A DNA stretch of 64,000 nucleotides, taken from assembly GCA_903813345.2 (NCBI GenBank), contig CAIIXF020000012.1:2519318-2583317 (forward strand), read 5' to 3'. Position numbers and translations under genes: made by a program. Of the stretch, positions 13,001 to 28,000 are shown in pieces. The notes beneath the pieces were generated by a model. It saw only the letters and a list, made by a program, of their open reading frames with translations. It was not told where the DNA came from and did no database searches. The stretch is from Owenia fusiformis (taxonomy: Eukaryota; Annelida; Polychaeta; Sabellida; Oweniidae). Each line of letters opens with the position of its first letter. The stretch's first letter is position 1.

Positions 13001-16000
13001 AATTGAATTTGAATTTTATTTAACAAATATGATGTCTTTATTTACGTTAAGCAAAGTCGGAAAGTAATAGGATTTATTAAGAAACCTCTCCCATTGAAAT
13101 AACACAGGACGTAAAAACGATTTTCAAAAATGACCTTGTAGCTTTCTAACTTAAATGTTCACTTTAGGCAACGTTCAAAAAACTCAGACAACTTATTACA
13201 ATTAATTTTCTGCATCAAAATATATTTTAACTGCAACTGATAATAAAAACGTTTTGGTGGATATAAATCATATATAAATACAAGCGACTGTTCGAATATA
13301 AAACGTATTTTGTTAAGTTCAGACGGCTTGATAACAAATAACGCTTTCATTATTTGAAGATTAATACCATATGATTTTCAATGGTTTTTATTATGTAATT
13401 TATTTGCTAAACATATCATGACATTAACATGAAAACGGAGAGCAAGTAAACTGGAACGATAACAATTTGAATTCTATACAATCTCTTAGATGAGTGGAGT
13501 GTATCAGAAAACACAAAATCATTTTTTGCAAAGATTGATTTTTCTTTGGAATCGAAGGTGATGGGTAAATAAATACTGAACAATTGAAAGAATGAATAAA
13601 TTTGAACAAATGCTTGCGTTTATAAATGATATACGCTTTTAAATAATTAATTTCACAACGTTTTTAATTATTTAACGAATTGGTGTCGGGGACTACGCCA
13701 GCCCCAGGGACGTCCCAAGAAATATTTTAAATTTCAATTGAAATAAAACAAAACAGTGATGTACACATTTGAAAGAACATGTGTTTCAACAATATTACGA
13801 CTTTTCCAGATATTTATTCGTCAATGTTGTAAAAATCATTCGGAGTATGGGACGTCTGCATTGTTTTCAATAACTAGTTTCAATATCTTCGTATTGGACC
13901 AGAACTGGCTTAAAACAAAATTCCTGCAAAGGACTGATTTAGCCATTGCCCAAGATGGGTTAAGTTTTGTCGAGAAGAAGCAACTTTTAAGTTAATTGTG
14001 CGAAATTATTGTTATTTCTAAATGTAAAATCTCATGCTCTGGGGTCTTCCCAAAATTGAATCTCACCCCGTGCCTAAGGTTGCCAAACGTTTTGAGGGAA
14101 GTGTAACTTCACTATGACATGTTTTTAACAAAATAAGGCTCTCGTGTTCACCATAACAAATATCAATTCATTTACTGCTCATATATGTAGTTTTCAAATA
14201 GCACAGTAATTTAATGTTTCTGGTAACTTTCACCAAAATGATATTTTGGGAAATCCTGACCGGGGGTTCGTTCGAACCCACCGAACCCCCGCTGCCTACG
14301 GCTATGAAATGGATCATGTAACTCCTTTGTTTTTGTCTCTCTGTACTGTAGCAAATCTGTAGAACACATTTTCTCTGAGACTTCCAGTTGATTTCATCCA
14401 TTGACATGTAATAATATAAAACAGGAAAGAAGCAAAACCTGGGAAATTTCATCAATGGCGTAAACCTAATATTTTTGTATGACTGTTGGTTGCTAAGGAA
14501 GTGGAAAACTACACAACTGTTTTAGGTGAGGCTTCAATTCAAGATGTACGCCAGATGGTACAAGATCTAAAAAACTTTTTGCGTGAATGAAATGTTAAAA
14601 CCTGGTTGTGTTTTTCTACCAATCAGAATAGAGAAGGGAAGATGTTGGAAGAAGATATTGAAGAGAGGGTGGGAGGCGATTTGATTCTATAAGTGAAATG
14701 TGTAATGATTTTGGGTGGGGGTATAACTTGTTTGATGTTATCTTTCCTACATTTGTAGCTTTTTTTGTCTTCACCCTTCTTCTTCACTTAAAATACTTGA
14801 ACATGGTTTCCAAATGAAAGGTGGCATTTTGGTATTGTAAATGGGTCAAGCAGACTCTGTTGCCAAGTTTCATTAACTCATTTTATGGTCATTTCACTCC
14901 ACAGTAATTTTTCTTAACTTCATTATTAATTGATTTTCCGCACAGTTTTTTGTAGTCAACTTTCCCAATTATGCGACCAACTTATGAGATAAATTTGGTA
15001 TAGATGAGACATATTTGGTATAGTTGAGATATATATTATGCCATGTTTAGGTATAACTGGTACTTAGTATAGGTTATGTATAGCCAATGATAGCCCTTTC
15101 CACTTACAGTTCATACTTATTTAAAATATGTGTACTTTAAGTATCTATTCCCCATGGTTCTCTTCTATTTTGGAATTCAAAACAAGCCCATCATTTGTAA
15201 TAACAGATTATTTAGATGTCCTTGAAATCTAAGATGTTCAACATCTGGTTACCCTGATATTTAGACACTAGTAATGAATTCTACACTCTGAATAAGAAAA
15301 AAAAGAAAAAAAATTGATAAAGATCTTGGACTTCAACCCTGATTGGTTATCACTGGTCTTCTTGTATTCTGATTGGTTGGGGCTAGATTGGCAAGATCAA
15401 GGGATTACCTCCTATTTGAAGAGTAGATGAAGTTCTCTTTTGAGAGGCAACATGTATATTGAAAAGGGTGAACATCTGGTGAGGGATTTCATTATTCTCC
15501 AATGTCTGTGTCTTTACAGCTTTTGGGTTCACTTCATTTCAGTTCAGAGTATATTTAACATTATTCTTTGAATTTGTGGGTAAGTTCAGTTTTGTTCACA
15601 TTTTCATGACTTTTGATTTACCTTGAGGGACGAGATTGAGTGGGGGAGGGGGGGGTATCCGTTTCTGTGGAACATGTAGAAACATTCACTGAATTATCTC
15701 CTTATGTGTTAACTTTCATAGACACCTTCCTCTAATCTACAAACAAAATGGGATACATTTGAAGACATGTGGTTCTTATGAAGGTGAATCTAGAAATGTT
15801 TATTTTTATATAAGAGAGATAGAGTTCAATTGGTAGTCAGTGAAATCAAGCCATCGCCACCCTTTTCCAATTATTGCCAACCAGGATTTAAAAATCCAGA
15901 AATTTTCCTATAAATAAATACATATATTCAGTGTTTTCAAAGCTGTTGTACAATGCAGTAACAGCGATTGGATAATTTTGAATTACGAAATCAGCTTTTT

Positions 16001-19000
16001 TCAGAACCAATGGTTTATTGTATAAATATTGGCATCTTTGAGTGGCCTAGTTCCTGAGGCAAACACATTGGAGGTATCCTGCGAATTTCAGGTATTCTTG
16101 TCTGTGTAATATTATCAAATGATTCTCTGATGTTATCTTGTTATCAGTTTTGGGAACATAGTGCCCCCTACAGGTGAAACTCGTAAGATGTCTGATTGAG
16201 GTTGACGAAGACCCTGAAGGGTTAAGTAATATCTTTTGTAGTCTTCTACTCTGAGACTAAGATTCCAGTAATATATAGTACTTTCTGTATTGGACAAGGT
16301 TTTTTAGAGACACGGACAAACTCTGAAAAGGGTATGCATCTTCAGATCTTTGCTTTGCCTTTTGATCTTTTGATTTTATATAAAAAGGCCATAATCTATG
16401 AAAATATGGGAAAAACTCAAGCTTCTAAAAATACAGAGTGTTGTATTTTATGACATTTCAAGTGTTTTCATATAACACTTTAATCTTGTCTAATCCTTGG
16501 TCTATATAGGGTTAATTTTAGACTTGATTCAGGAATCAGCGGGTTAACCCAGTTATATTGGTATCTATTGCATTAAGTGGGTTAACTCTTCTCTAGCTTG
16601 TGCTGGTAATTAAGGCTCATTAATTAGTAATTAATAATAATAAATGGCTATCTTAAATGATGCTGAGCAATGGAATAGAGAACTTCAGATAGTTATCAAA
16701 CTTAATGATTCAGATTGGTTCTACATGAGGAAAGATTTCATTTTCATCTATTTTGCCTCTTTCTCTCAAAATGTGAATAAATGTTTTACTTGTTTATTGT
16801 AAAACAAACTATATGATTATTTTAGGGAGGAGGTAAAACTTTGCAATCAAGGTCAAGGTTCAGACGGATCATGTTGCATTATGGGAAAAATTGAATTTTA
16901 AGAAAATTAACACTTCAGGAAGTCATGCTTTGTTTCAGACTTGTTTATATTTTTGTAACAACTGTTTATAGTTTGTTTATTTTCTACGAGAGCTGGACTA
17001 CTTTTTATCACTCACTGTTCTGGCAAATAACTTCAAAATATATGAACAGTCCTGAGCATATTCCAAGAAAATATTGAGCTATATTTGTCTATATGAAATG
17101 TTGAGGAAGTATCATTTTGTGAGGCTTTGACTGAGACTGACTGCATATTGTATTTATATGGAAAATGGCTACAAAATTCAAGTGTTTGGATTAATTTGCA
17201 AACAAATGATTTTGGAATTGCACAAATCATGGGAAAATTGAAAATTGTTTTTAACTTGATGTATTTCGAAATGTTGATTAATTGACAGAATTTACATTCC
17301 TACTGGAGTAGTGGGCACTGATGATGTAATATTTAAAGATTGTTACAGGACCAAATATAGAATCTGAGAAAATAAACATTTTGATTCTCAAATAGCACCA
17401 GGAGCAACTGTTAATTTTGCTTTATTGACAGATAAGGATGAAACCTTGTTTGAACTTCAAAGGTTGGTCAAATTTGAAATACAAAATTTGGTAAAAATTG
17501 TAGATGTAACTAGAAATTAACTATTCAGTTATGTTATAGATACTCTAAATTGTGGAAAAATCCCAGAAAATGAGAAAGTTCATTCAAATTTTTGAGAGAA
17601 ATTGTGTGAAATAAGCATGAGCAGACGGACATTTTATCTCAAGGTAGAATTTGATAAATTAGAGAAATCTTGATGATTATATAAGATTAGAAGAGACAGA
17701 ACTAACAGAGTTACTCTCAATTACATAAGATAAATGTGTTCAGTTTATTCTTGAAATGGAGTATTTTTGTATTTGTAATTGAGTATTTTATGTTTGTAAT
17801 AGGTGAATTGTATATTGATATAGTTCTTCATGTCAAATTGGAAATTTCTCAAGTTGGTAATGTTCTCCAAAAGACACTTTTCAACATGTGTCGATAAGAT
17901 CTGATCAAATAGTCCCCAGAGGGATCATTACCTGAATGTACTTTTCTGAGTAAACAATTTCCAAGAGATTTATTACTGGAATGTGCATCTCGTGGCGACA
18001 ATATGTCATATAAAATGGGACATATTGATTAGTATGAGATGACAATGGGTAAAAATTAAAAAGTATAAGATTCCATAAGATTCATATTCATTCATTGAAG
18101 TACAAAATACAGCATAAGTATAAATGCGCCAAAAAACATAAAAACGATCATGATTAGGATACCTCCTTCATACAGATTCACCAACAGGAGCTATCATAAA
18201 TATTTTGTTTGCCTCTTTTCCAAAAGTTCCTCAATCCACAATTTTGTAATATTTGTTCAAACGTTTAGCATTATGAGTATATACTTGGGACTATAAGTTT
18301 GGAACCAAACCAGATTGTAAACTTTGGGTTAATTACCCGACTCTCATTATAATGTCTTCTCAATATTAAAGCCATGTATTTGAATTAACGCTCACCTGTT
18401 TGCCATTTAGGAAAGTTTGTGCACAATTAGGGTAGATTTTTATGAAAACAGTGCATCCTTAGTTGGATGCGATAAACCGTCTGCTGGATTACACCTGACT
18501 GTCTGCTAGATTTCACCTTACTCCTGCTTATTTCAGTCAATTTCTCCACAAAATTTGAATAAAGTGTTCCATTTTCTTACATTTTTTTACAGTTTGGGAT
18601 GCATACTCAATTCCTGCTTTGATCATTTCTTATGTAATACTCCCATTTTTGTTTTATTTGAAGAGAAAAGCATGACACCCGTGATGTTTTTTCAGCAGAA
18701 CAGGAATTGGTCGATGTATCTAAACAACGGATGTTGTATCAAGTCTGATAATGTGAAGATCAGTGTTCGTAGATTGTTCACAAACTTTGGTGTTTTCTTT
18801 AGAATCTTTCATGTGAATTAGATTAAGACTAGAAACGTCATGTGATTCGTGTAGCTCATGTTTCATGAAATGATAGTGTGGAATCACAAGGAATGACAGA
18901 AACTAGACATGTAGCAATTATTATACAAGTTGACCAGTTGCTTTTGGCACCTATCTCTTCTCTTTTGGAGCCCATGCCCATCCAAGACAATCTGAATTTC

Positions 19001-22000
19001 TTTTAAAACTTAAGATGAAAATAAAAATTTTGATTAAAATTTTATCGTGAGACTGTAACGGAATACATTTGACAAGTCAAGATGATAAAACCAATTACAT
19101 ATAAGTTTCTTTTACATAAAAGTCCACATTCTGGATTGTTTAGAAAATGCAAGAAAATCGACACTTCAGTTTTTATATTAAATTAAAAAGGAATGAGAAG
19201 TAGCATTGACATCTAGAGTGAAGATATAATATGTAGATGTTAGAGGTAACTGTATGAGATGTTTATTGTTTAAGACCCATCCAAATGTCAATACGAATCA
19301 GGACGTCAACGATTGACAAGATAAATAGAAATAAAGTTTGAATTAATAAAATCTTTTAAATTCAAAAGCATATATCTCGACAGTTCACACGTTTTAAAAA
19401 TATGAGTATATGACTTGTGTCACTGTGCACAGCTTTATTGCATTTTTGCCAAAATTCTGTCCTACTGTCCTAAAATGCCTACTGTGATGTTACACATTTA
19501 AAACCTTTATGTTATATGCTTACTTAATAATTCTTTTTTAAAGTAGATTAAGCCATGGGTTCTCATAATATACTGTATGTATAGGTAAATATTTTGACAA
19601 GGACGCTGTTTTAAATAGATCTGGTTCAATGGAGCGAGATCATCCAATTATAAAGCATTATGGGATAGAAGTGACCAAAAGTCAACTGAGGTGACATCTA
19701 TCTAACAATTAAAGTTCAATTTGATATATGACCTCAGAAGCAATTATTGAGCTTTTGTTTAGGATATATCGATACTTGCAGATCATAGTGCGAAATATGA
19801 ATCAAAAGGAAATAATCTATACAAGAAATGTACTTTAATCAAAAGGAAATAATCTAAATTAAGAATATGTACTTTTATATTCATTGATATTATTAGAATC
19901 TACCGTATATCAAATTCAATTAATTTCTGATTAACGAAATGTATTTAAACACGAGGACAGGTGTTAAAAATCAAATGATTGTTTTAATTTAAAAAATGGA
20001 AATAAATTAATGGAAGATCAGCTTAATCTTTGACCGATTTGTGAGGGAAACAATACAAGTTATTACTATTTAAGGAAATTGTAATTATCTCTTTGTTCAG
20101 AGCAGTTGACCAGTTTGACCAAATTAGAATCGTTATAGTTTCTCGGAACATCTGTGACTATGCTGTCAATTCTTTGTATATCAATTTCTAATCTGTGAAA
20201 GATTTTCACAATTTTCAAGGTTGCTATGGTGATATTGTTCGTATGAGTCATTATTCTAATTTCGTCATGAATTTGAAGCCTGCTACACATATTTGTAATT
20301 CTTAATGTGTGAAGTAAGAGGAAGGCATATGGAGCATTCATAGATGCAGTGATTTCATCTCATCGAATAAGTTTGAAAATGTGGAGATTTCATTTCCTCT
20401 CCAGCCGTCATATTCATCCAATATGATACATCTGCATGCATGGGTAATTCCAGCGTTTTCTGCGTTTAACGCAAGACTGGTTTTAATAAGTGCATTGTTA
20501 TAAAGTCAGGTCATATGGAACTACTTTCTCAGTCTTCAGAAATTCAAATGGATTTTTACATAATCGGTAAATAAAAAAGAAAATGAAGTGTGAAATTATT
20601 GAATACTGCTTTTTCTCAAGGTTTATGCTAAATGTGTAGGCCATTGCCCATTGAAAATATGGATTATTTTATAAAAATATCTAAATAAATTAGGTTAGTT
20701 CCTGCAGTATATACGAGTGAATGTGGCATGTCTACAATAGTTATTGACCAGAACTACACATTAAAAGCTAACATTGATTTTCACACTTTTAAACATGTTT
20801 TTAAGTGTATTTTCTCTGCCTAATTTCCTGCCTTCTTGCTCGTGTTTAGAATTCAAAACATCGGATTAGAGTTCTTAGAGTTTGGTTATTATCAGCGTAA
20901 AATGGTTCAATTTTCCAAGCCAATTTATATTTAGATGCGAAGCCAATCAAACAAAGCCTTTGTAGTGATTTCATATATCATTTTAGAGTATGCAAACCTG
21001 ATATATCGCAGAACGGGAAAGCAATTAAAAAGTGATAGATTTAGGAAAACGATAATTGATTTGGCTCAAACGTTACAATAATTCAGAAAATGGGTTAAAC
21101 ATTGACTTGATATGCTCTGAGGAACTCCGCAATTAGTCTCAAAGAAAAGAGTCTTTGTGCGAAAAATAAACTACTTCATTGGAAGTGAGTCCGCATGGAT
21201 CTAATTCTAAGTGGTTTTTGTTTTTTTCACGTAATTTAAACCCTCTACCAATCAGAGTATGCATATAACATTACACTTTCTACAAATACTCTTACAACAT
21301 TGCAACATTTATGTGAACAAAGTTTTTTTTGCAAAAACTTGATTTCCCTTCCCAAATATTGCGAATTGTAAACACAGGATTATTATTATAAATGACCAAA
21401 TTAAAGTGGACGCAATTAGAAATCAGATTCTCGACTTTGTTCATCTATGATTGAAAATATTGACCCACTGCACTTTAGCTTTATTATATTTTTGTGAGCA
21501 GAAATTGACGTGTACTGTTATCAGGAGATTTCGTATAGTAATAGAAATATCGGGCTGTGTTTGGTTTATTGAATATTCTGTTAATTTCAATATGATTAGG
21601 TCCTGTGCTTGTCCAGTTCTTTATTAGGTAAGTACTTGACATGTTATCAAATCAGTATGAGACTGAGTAATAGACCCTAGAAAGATTTGCCTGGGGGTGT
21701 CTGGACCAAGTCTCTGATAGAGGGGGGGGGGGAAGCAGGGGGCTGGTCTTGATCTATAGGGGAGGGAAGTTAATGACCAAATGAATTAATTGATGAAATA
21801 GGTGCACGACAAGACTAACTTATTCATAGAAAATGCAAGTCTTCTTTTGTTACATGTATTTGAACTGTACTGTAATATACTTAAAGCGTTTCTGCAGAAA
21901 ATATCTTAGGATGGGAGACTTAGGGTTAAGTTACATAAAGCCAATTTTGCGGAATAAAGTGGTCTGAATAGATTACCCATAAGCCCTTAGCTGTCCTAAA

Positions 22001-25000
22001 AGTCTCAAATCAATTTACGTCAAATTCGGGAAATGCACTCTGAAAAAGCTAAGACCATATCTTCGGAATTCTTCGGATTACAAAGCCTAGAATGTCTCTC
22101 CTTTAAGTAATTGATCGTATCCTGGAATAGCCCTACTTATAATTATGAAACACTTTGATTGAGTACAATTTCACTGATTTTCATTAATAATACCCATAAT
22201 GCAGCATTCAAGTCCATAAGGCGGCAGTGATTTCATTATCAATTGAAACAAAGATCTACACGGATTACATAAAATGGGAAATTGAACGATATTCTGTTTT
22301 ATCATTGCAACGCATGAGTGAAATTAAGCGGCAGTTTGATGGTTTGCTTTACATTTGAAAATAACGTTTGAGACTATGAAATACATGAGGGAGTAGGGTT
22401 AGTAGGGTAAATAATGTTTTTCTCAACATTGTCAAACAATCATTAAAGTATCTTATATCAAGCTTATGACCCCCCCCCCTGTTATATATAACTGATTAAA
22501 ATGATGAACAAGTACTTTTCAAGAAAAAGATAGTGAAATAGACAATTTTATTGACCTCCTGAATGTTAACAATATTTACAAGTGACCCTGCTTTATATAG
22601 AACCTTGGTCTCTTTATGTGCATTCTCCAAATAGTAAATCTTATTCTAGGCAAAACCAAACACGCCTTGTTGTCCAACCTTGATCGACTAACTAAATGTT
22701 TAAGAGCCAATTGTAAACGGAAAAGTTGTTGTGTCATATTATTGAATTAACGTGCCATCCCAAGTCCCTAATTTCACGTCACTGCCAAAAAATAACTCAA
22801 ATCTTGTTTGAAATGAGAGCATTTAACTTCAATTCTGTCTGTTATTTGTCGAGTTTAGATCTTTTTTGTCATGTACTGGCGTGTAAAATTAACTTGTTTT
22901 ACGTCTTGAAAGACAAAATGGGCTGTAAATGAATGTCTGTTAAAAACACGGCAACTTTTGATCGATTGTTGACTTATTTGGCATCAAATATTAGCAACTT
23001 CCTGTATTGAACAGTGTATTTAGTAACTCTGTTATGTATTGTCAATTTAAACCTGGCCAAATTATTTACTTTTCTGTAGCTTAACAATAAGACTCTCATG
23101 TATGTATAGATTAATGTCAAGGGACTCCCTAATGCATTGTTGGCTCAGAAATGCATTGTCAACTCAGAAATGCATTGTCAACTCAGAAATGCATTGCTGA
23201 AATGTTCCATCCACTGTTAGTACCTTATTAAAACTAACATTTTTTTTATTCGATTGGAACAAGCAATATCCAAAAATATAATTGAGTTCTTAAATAACAA
23301 ATTTGTTCACCCGTAAGGAGACATCTGTGCACTTCCCCTTGGATAAAAATCAAGAGAAATGAAACTTGAAAAGCAGTAAAATATCACGAAATAAAATGAA
23401 ACATACGGATAACTATATAGTAGCCAAAGTTATGTAACAACATGAGACACATCTTTAGAAAATCAAAGAAATGTTATGCCATATGAAATATTTTGGCGCC
23501 GCTGGAATCATCGTAGGAGAGAGAAGGGCAATTTTGTTAATATATCTGCCTTTCAAGACACATTCACGAAATTGCTTATTTGATACCATTGGCCAAAGCA
23601 AGTATGAATATTAGAGTGATTTCCCGAAAACTGCAACTCAATTTACAAAAGCGTGGGTCAATATACGAGGAATAACTCTAAGTCAATTGCCTGCCAAGGA
23701 AGCACAGATATAGATTTGAACAATAAGAAATTGAAGATAATTCCGCGAGATAAAATTGAGAGCTGTAGACCCAAAGTGCTTCCATATAAAGTCTATTACC
23801 CTATATCTTATAACTTAATAATAATCTTCAGAAGACAATATTATGTCTGGGATCAAGAAATCTTCAAAAAGATGTATTACTGTTGCTAGGGCAACTATAA
23901 AAACAGACTCAATCATGGACATCATTTTGGGAAAATAGCATTTGTTTTTTGTTGTTAAGTGCAGTGGGGGTTAATGATATTTTATAATAACAACCTCATC
24001 ATAATATCCCAAAATATGTTTGTCTCCTTAAGGAGAAACTTCTAAAAGAGAAACCTTCCAGTTAGTTACATGTGATTTGGGAATACACTATGTTTGCATA
24101 TTTTCTGGCCTTGTATCATGTCTCTTTTACCCCATCTCCCTTTCTCCCTCTTTCTCCCTTAATCCCCCCCCCCTCTGTCCCCCGCCCCTCTCAAGTAGTA
24201 CAGGGTCGCGGGATCAGAGGCACAATGCAAGTCTTCTGCTTTTCGTGCTATAGCAAGATTAATACCTGATTCCAAGTCGATGGTGTTTAGATCGCATGTA
24301 ATGCTCATTATCTGGCCGTTACATTAAGCTGAACATCTTATGCTTTTCTGAAATAGCTCACGCAATAGAGGAATTCCTATGATATTAGAAGAATTACCAT
24401 GATATTTTGAAAATTCCAATGATATTAGAAGAATTCCTATGATTTTAGAGGGATTCTCATGATATTAGGGAAGTTCCAATGTTATGCGGGTTCCCATGAT
24501 ATTATAGCAAAGAAATATACAAGTGGAAATGTTGAGTTTTACAAATGAAGAGAATGATTTCAATGGTTCAGGAAATTGATAATCAACTATTTCATATGTG
24601 GGTACCTTTTAAATTCTCTGCAATTTTTTGGAGAGGATGATATCATTTTATCAAAATGGTCAAACCATATAGCAATAAAGATATCCCTGTGTCTATTATT
24701 TCTCAATCATTTTGTATTCACCATTGCTGGATTAGATTGGTTCAATTTGTCCAATTCTTTCATTACGAATCTCTGTATTATTAAGTTGTTATGGCCTCGT
24801 TTAAGCAGTTAGTGACACTTTCGCGCAATTTAGCCATTTGTGGTTAGTGAGATGTGTATTAAATCTTCAGCTTGTTAACGATGGACAAAATACAATTATT
24901 GTTAGAGAGAGATGATGATTGGACAATGATTAGGATTGTCTCTTTAATAGATAGCCCTTATGTTTCAGTTAAATAGTTAACAAGCGAGATTGGGATAGGG

Positions 25001-28000
25001 GAGGGAGGGGGATATTAAAGTCTTCCAAAACTTGTTCCAGATCAGTATTTATAGGAGAGGTAGGGGGGGGGGTATTGGGGGTAATATTATTTATGTTGAT
25101 GCTATAAGTGTTTTGTCTAAGAAATCTAAGACATCATAAGGAAATGAGTATATATACAAATACATATTCACACACATGTCCTGTAAATTCATATACACAT
25201 ATGTCAAGTCATGTCACAAATACATGTCACATATAAAACATACAAAAATTATATTTTACACAAGGTGTATTCTAACCAACCATTCCATACCATTTTAATT
25301 CACATTTTTGAATCTTCTATCTCTGATGAAAGTTCTAATGTTTTGTTTTTCTTCATCTTTTTCATTTGCTGTTGCTGTGCTGCACTCTGATGATGCTGTG
25401 CTGTGCTATTTTAATGCTGTGCTGTTATAATGCTGTGCTTTGTGAATTATCATGGATATTTCACACTATAGGTGAGTTATCATTAATAGTTATTAAATAA
25501 CAGTTACCAAGATACTACTATGTATCTAATGAAAAGAAGTATACCCAGTACATACATTTTATCATTTATTTTATCTCATTACACTGGACAAATTCACTTC
25601 AGAAAACCTATTCCATTATGTGGTCCCTTCAAACCATCAATAGAATGTAAATAGAACACTTTGAAAGGGCATTGTCTCTGATTTTTTAAATTGGGAGGTG
25701 ATATTCAAGTTAGTTATCTGTACATTACTGTCAGTTCTAGCTCTTAGGGTATTCATTTGTTGAATTTTTAAGATTCGTATTTATATAGTTGTACTGCTCA
25801 AATTTATTTAGTGTTGATTTGGGGGTTTGGAAGTTTTGTTTGATTGGTTCCAAAAATGGGTTTTTATTATTAAGTATTTGAATGTAGCTTTGGTAATTTT
25901 ATATTATATACAACATGTATAACCATTCATAAAAATGATTTCACATTGTGATATATTGAACTTAACGGATTGCCTCTCTATAATACATTTCCACTTGACC
26001 TTGCGAATTGTTCTTTAATGGAACTTGTTTTGAAGTTAGTTATTTGATTAAAATACAAAATAAACATGATTTTCAATAGCTTCCAAAAATTAGGTTAAGA
26101 ACTGCAGAAGTCAATTTGTATGTAAAGAAATTCATCGTCATCGGATACTGTTCAATACTCGAAAGACGTCATAAGTGAGATTTAACAAAACAGTTTATTA
26201 TGTTTTTTATCAATGATGCACTGCAGTTTAAAGTAGTTCAACTCAGCTTTTTGGTTACTTTTAGTGTTTACTCGCTATTTCTAGCAATTCTGGCATATTC
26301 TGTAGAAATATAAAAAGATAAATCGCAATAATTTAGACTCTTAGTTGGCTTGTTTATGTTGGTGGGTTGTAATTAGAAAGTCTTGTTTGAAGTCAAATAA
26401 GATATGGTCTGATGTATATAGTACAAATGTGATATTTCTTATAGCTTAAGATTATTTATCTCAATGAAAATATCATAGAGGATATCATTAATTTTGATAA
26501 TACTGATTTCTCAATTGTTTCTGAAATTACTGGTGGTGAAATTGGTAACTACCTACTCGCATCTGCGTTATTGTTTCTATACATGTAATTAGTGAATGAA
26601 GGCTACTTTTGTGTAACAATCCAATTCTGAAAAGCATATCATAGTATGTATGTATGTATGCCATCCTATTTTCTCTGAAGTATAAATGTATTGACAATAT
26701 GCACCAAGTTTATTTCTGGCATTTCCACTCTTTTTTGTGATTTAATCACGACCATGTTGGTTTCCTCATTCGCGGAATAGTGTAAATCAATTTAATATTT
26801 CCTAATTTATCTCTTAATGAAATTGACAACTGCAACTGAGCATTATGCTTTGATTTATTAAGCATTGATAATAGGAGTATAATCAGGTTTATATCACACT
26901 GTTTCATTTGATCAAAATGTGGAATGTGCTTATCATCTGCATGCAAAACACCTTCCTGAAAAATGAAATCTAATAACCAATAAATATCCAAAGTGATATT
27001 TCATGCGTAAATGGTCCAGTGCAATTATATGAATCAATAGAACTAGAATATTCAGTTATGAATATGTCTTTTAGCGTGATTTAAGCCTCACTTGGCATTT
27101 GCAAAGTCTTTAAACGACGTATAAAAAACAATCCTATCGCCACAAAAAAACTGGTACTAAGTAATCAATACAAAACTTCAGTCCCTTTTGAAAAGATGGC
27201 CGCAATATTACATTTTTCATCCAGAATATTTTACAAACATTGTTATTTTTTAATTAAAGCAGTATATCATTTTTAGACCGGAATATTGGAAGTTTGAGTT
27301 GGTATAAGTAAGCGAATGAACGTGGTAGAGATATGCAATATCTGCAAGATACCATCTTGTGTTTCATAACACGCTTTGATTTTTTCTAACTTCTAACCTG
27401 GAGTCGTTTTGTTTGAGAAATGAGACATCCGAATATGACGCCTTCACATTTATTTGTGCAGATTAAAAGAAATCCGGGTGAAATGTCTCGAAGGGATTTG
27501 AAAAATTGCGATATATTTTCTTAGATTTGACTTCCTTTGATTGACTGACCTCATGTCAAATGAAGATATATTGGGGTTTTCTTACAATGTTCGATTTCTC
27601 ACTTCACCAATTTTTCAGTGTTATTGACAAAAGAAACTGTAACGTTCCTGTCTAGTTTACTTTGAAATGATATAGGACATTGACTATCAATATATTTAGG
27701 ATGTTCTTTTGTGTAGTATGAGATAATTGGTATATCTTTTTTTATTGACCCAATAATCTTGTCATATAAATACTCATATATATATAATGGTTGAGGATGA
27801 ACTCCTGTTTGGTTGGGGGGAAGTGTGACACTACAAATCTGTTTTTCTTGTTCTAGTTTTTAATTATCTATAGAGAGGGTGTGTGGTAACATATTATGAT
27901 AGCAACTGTTTTATGGCCGAGGATGAACTCATATTCAATAGAGGGGGATGTGTAAAAGCACAGATTTTTGTTCTATCTATAGAATCTGTATACTATACAA

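Noticed and set aside
13756-13995. 79-codon ORF inside the 12743-14304 element, considered as a transposase fragment
   Set aside because: No DDE/DDD-type or zinc-finger pattern could be recognised.
26645-26660. GTATGTATGTATGTATG run
   Set aside because: Only about four units; too short to list as a microsatellite of interest.
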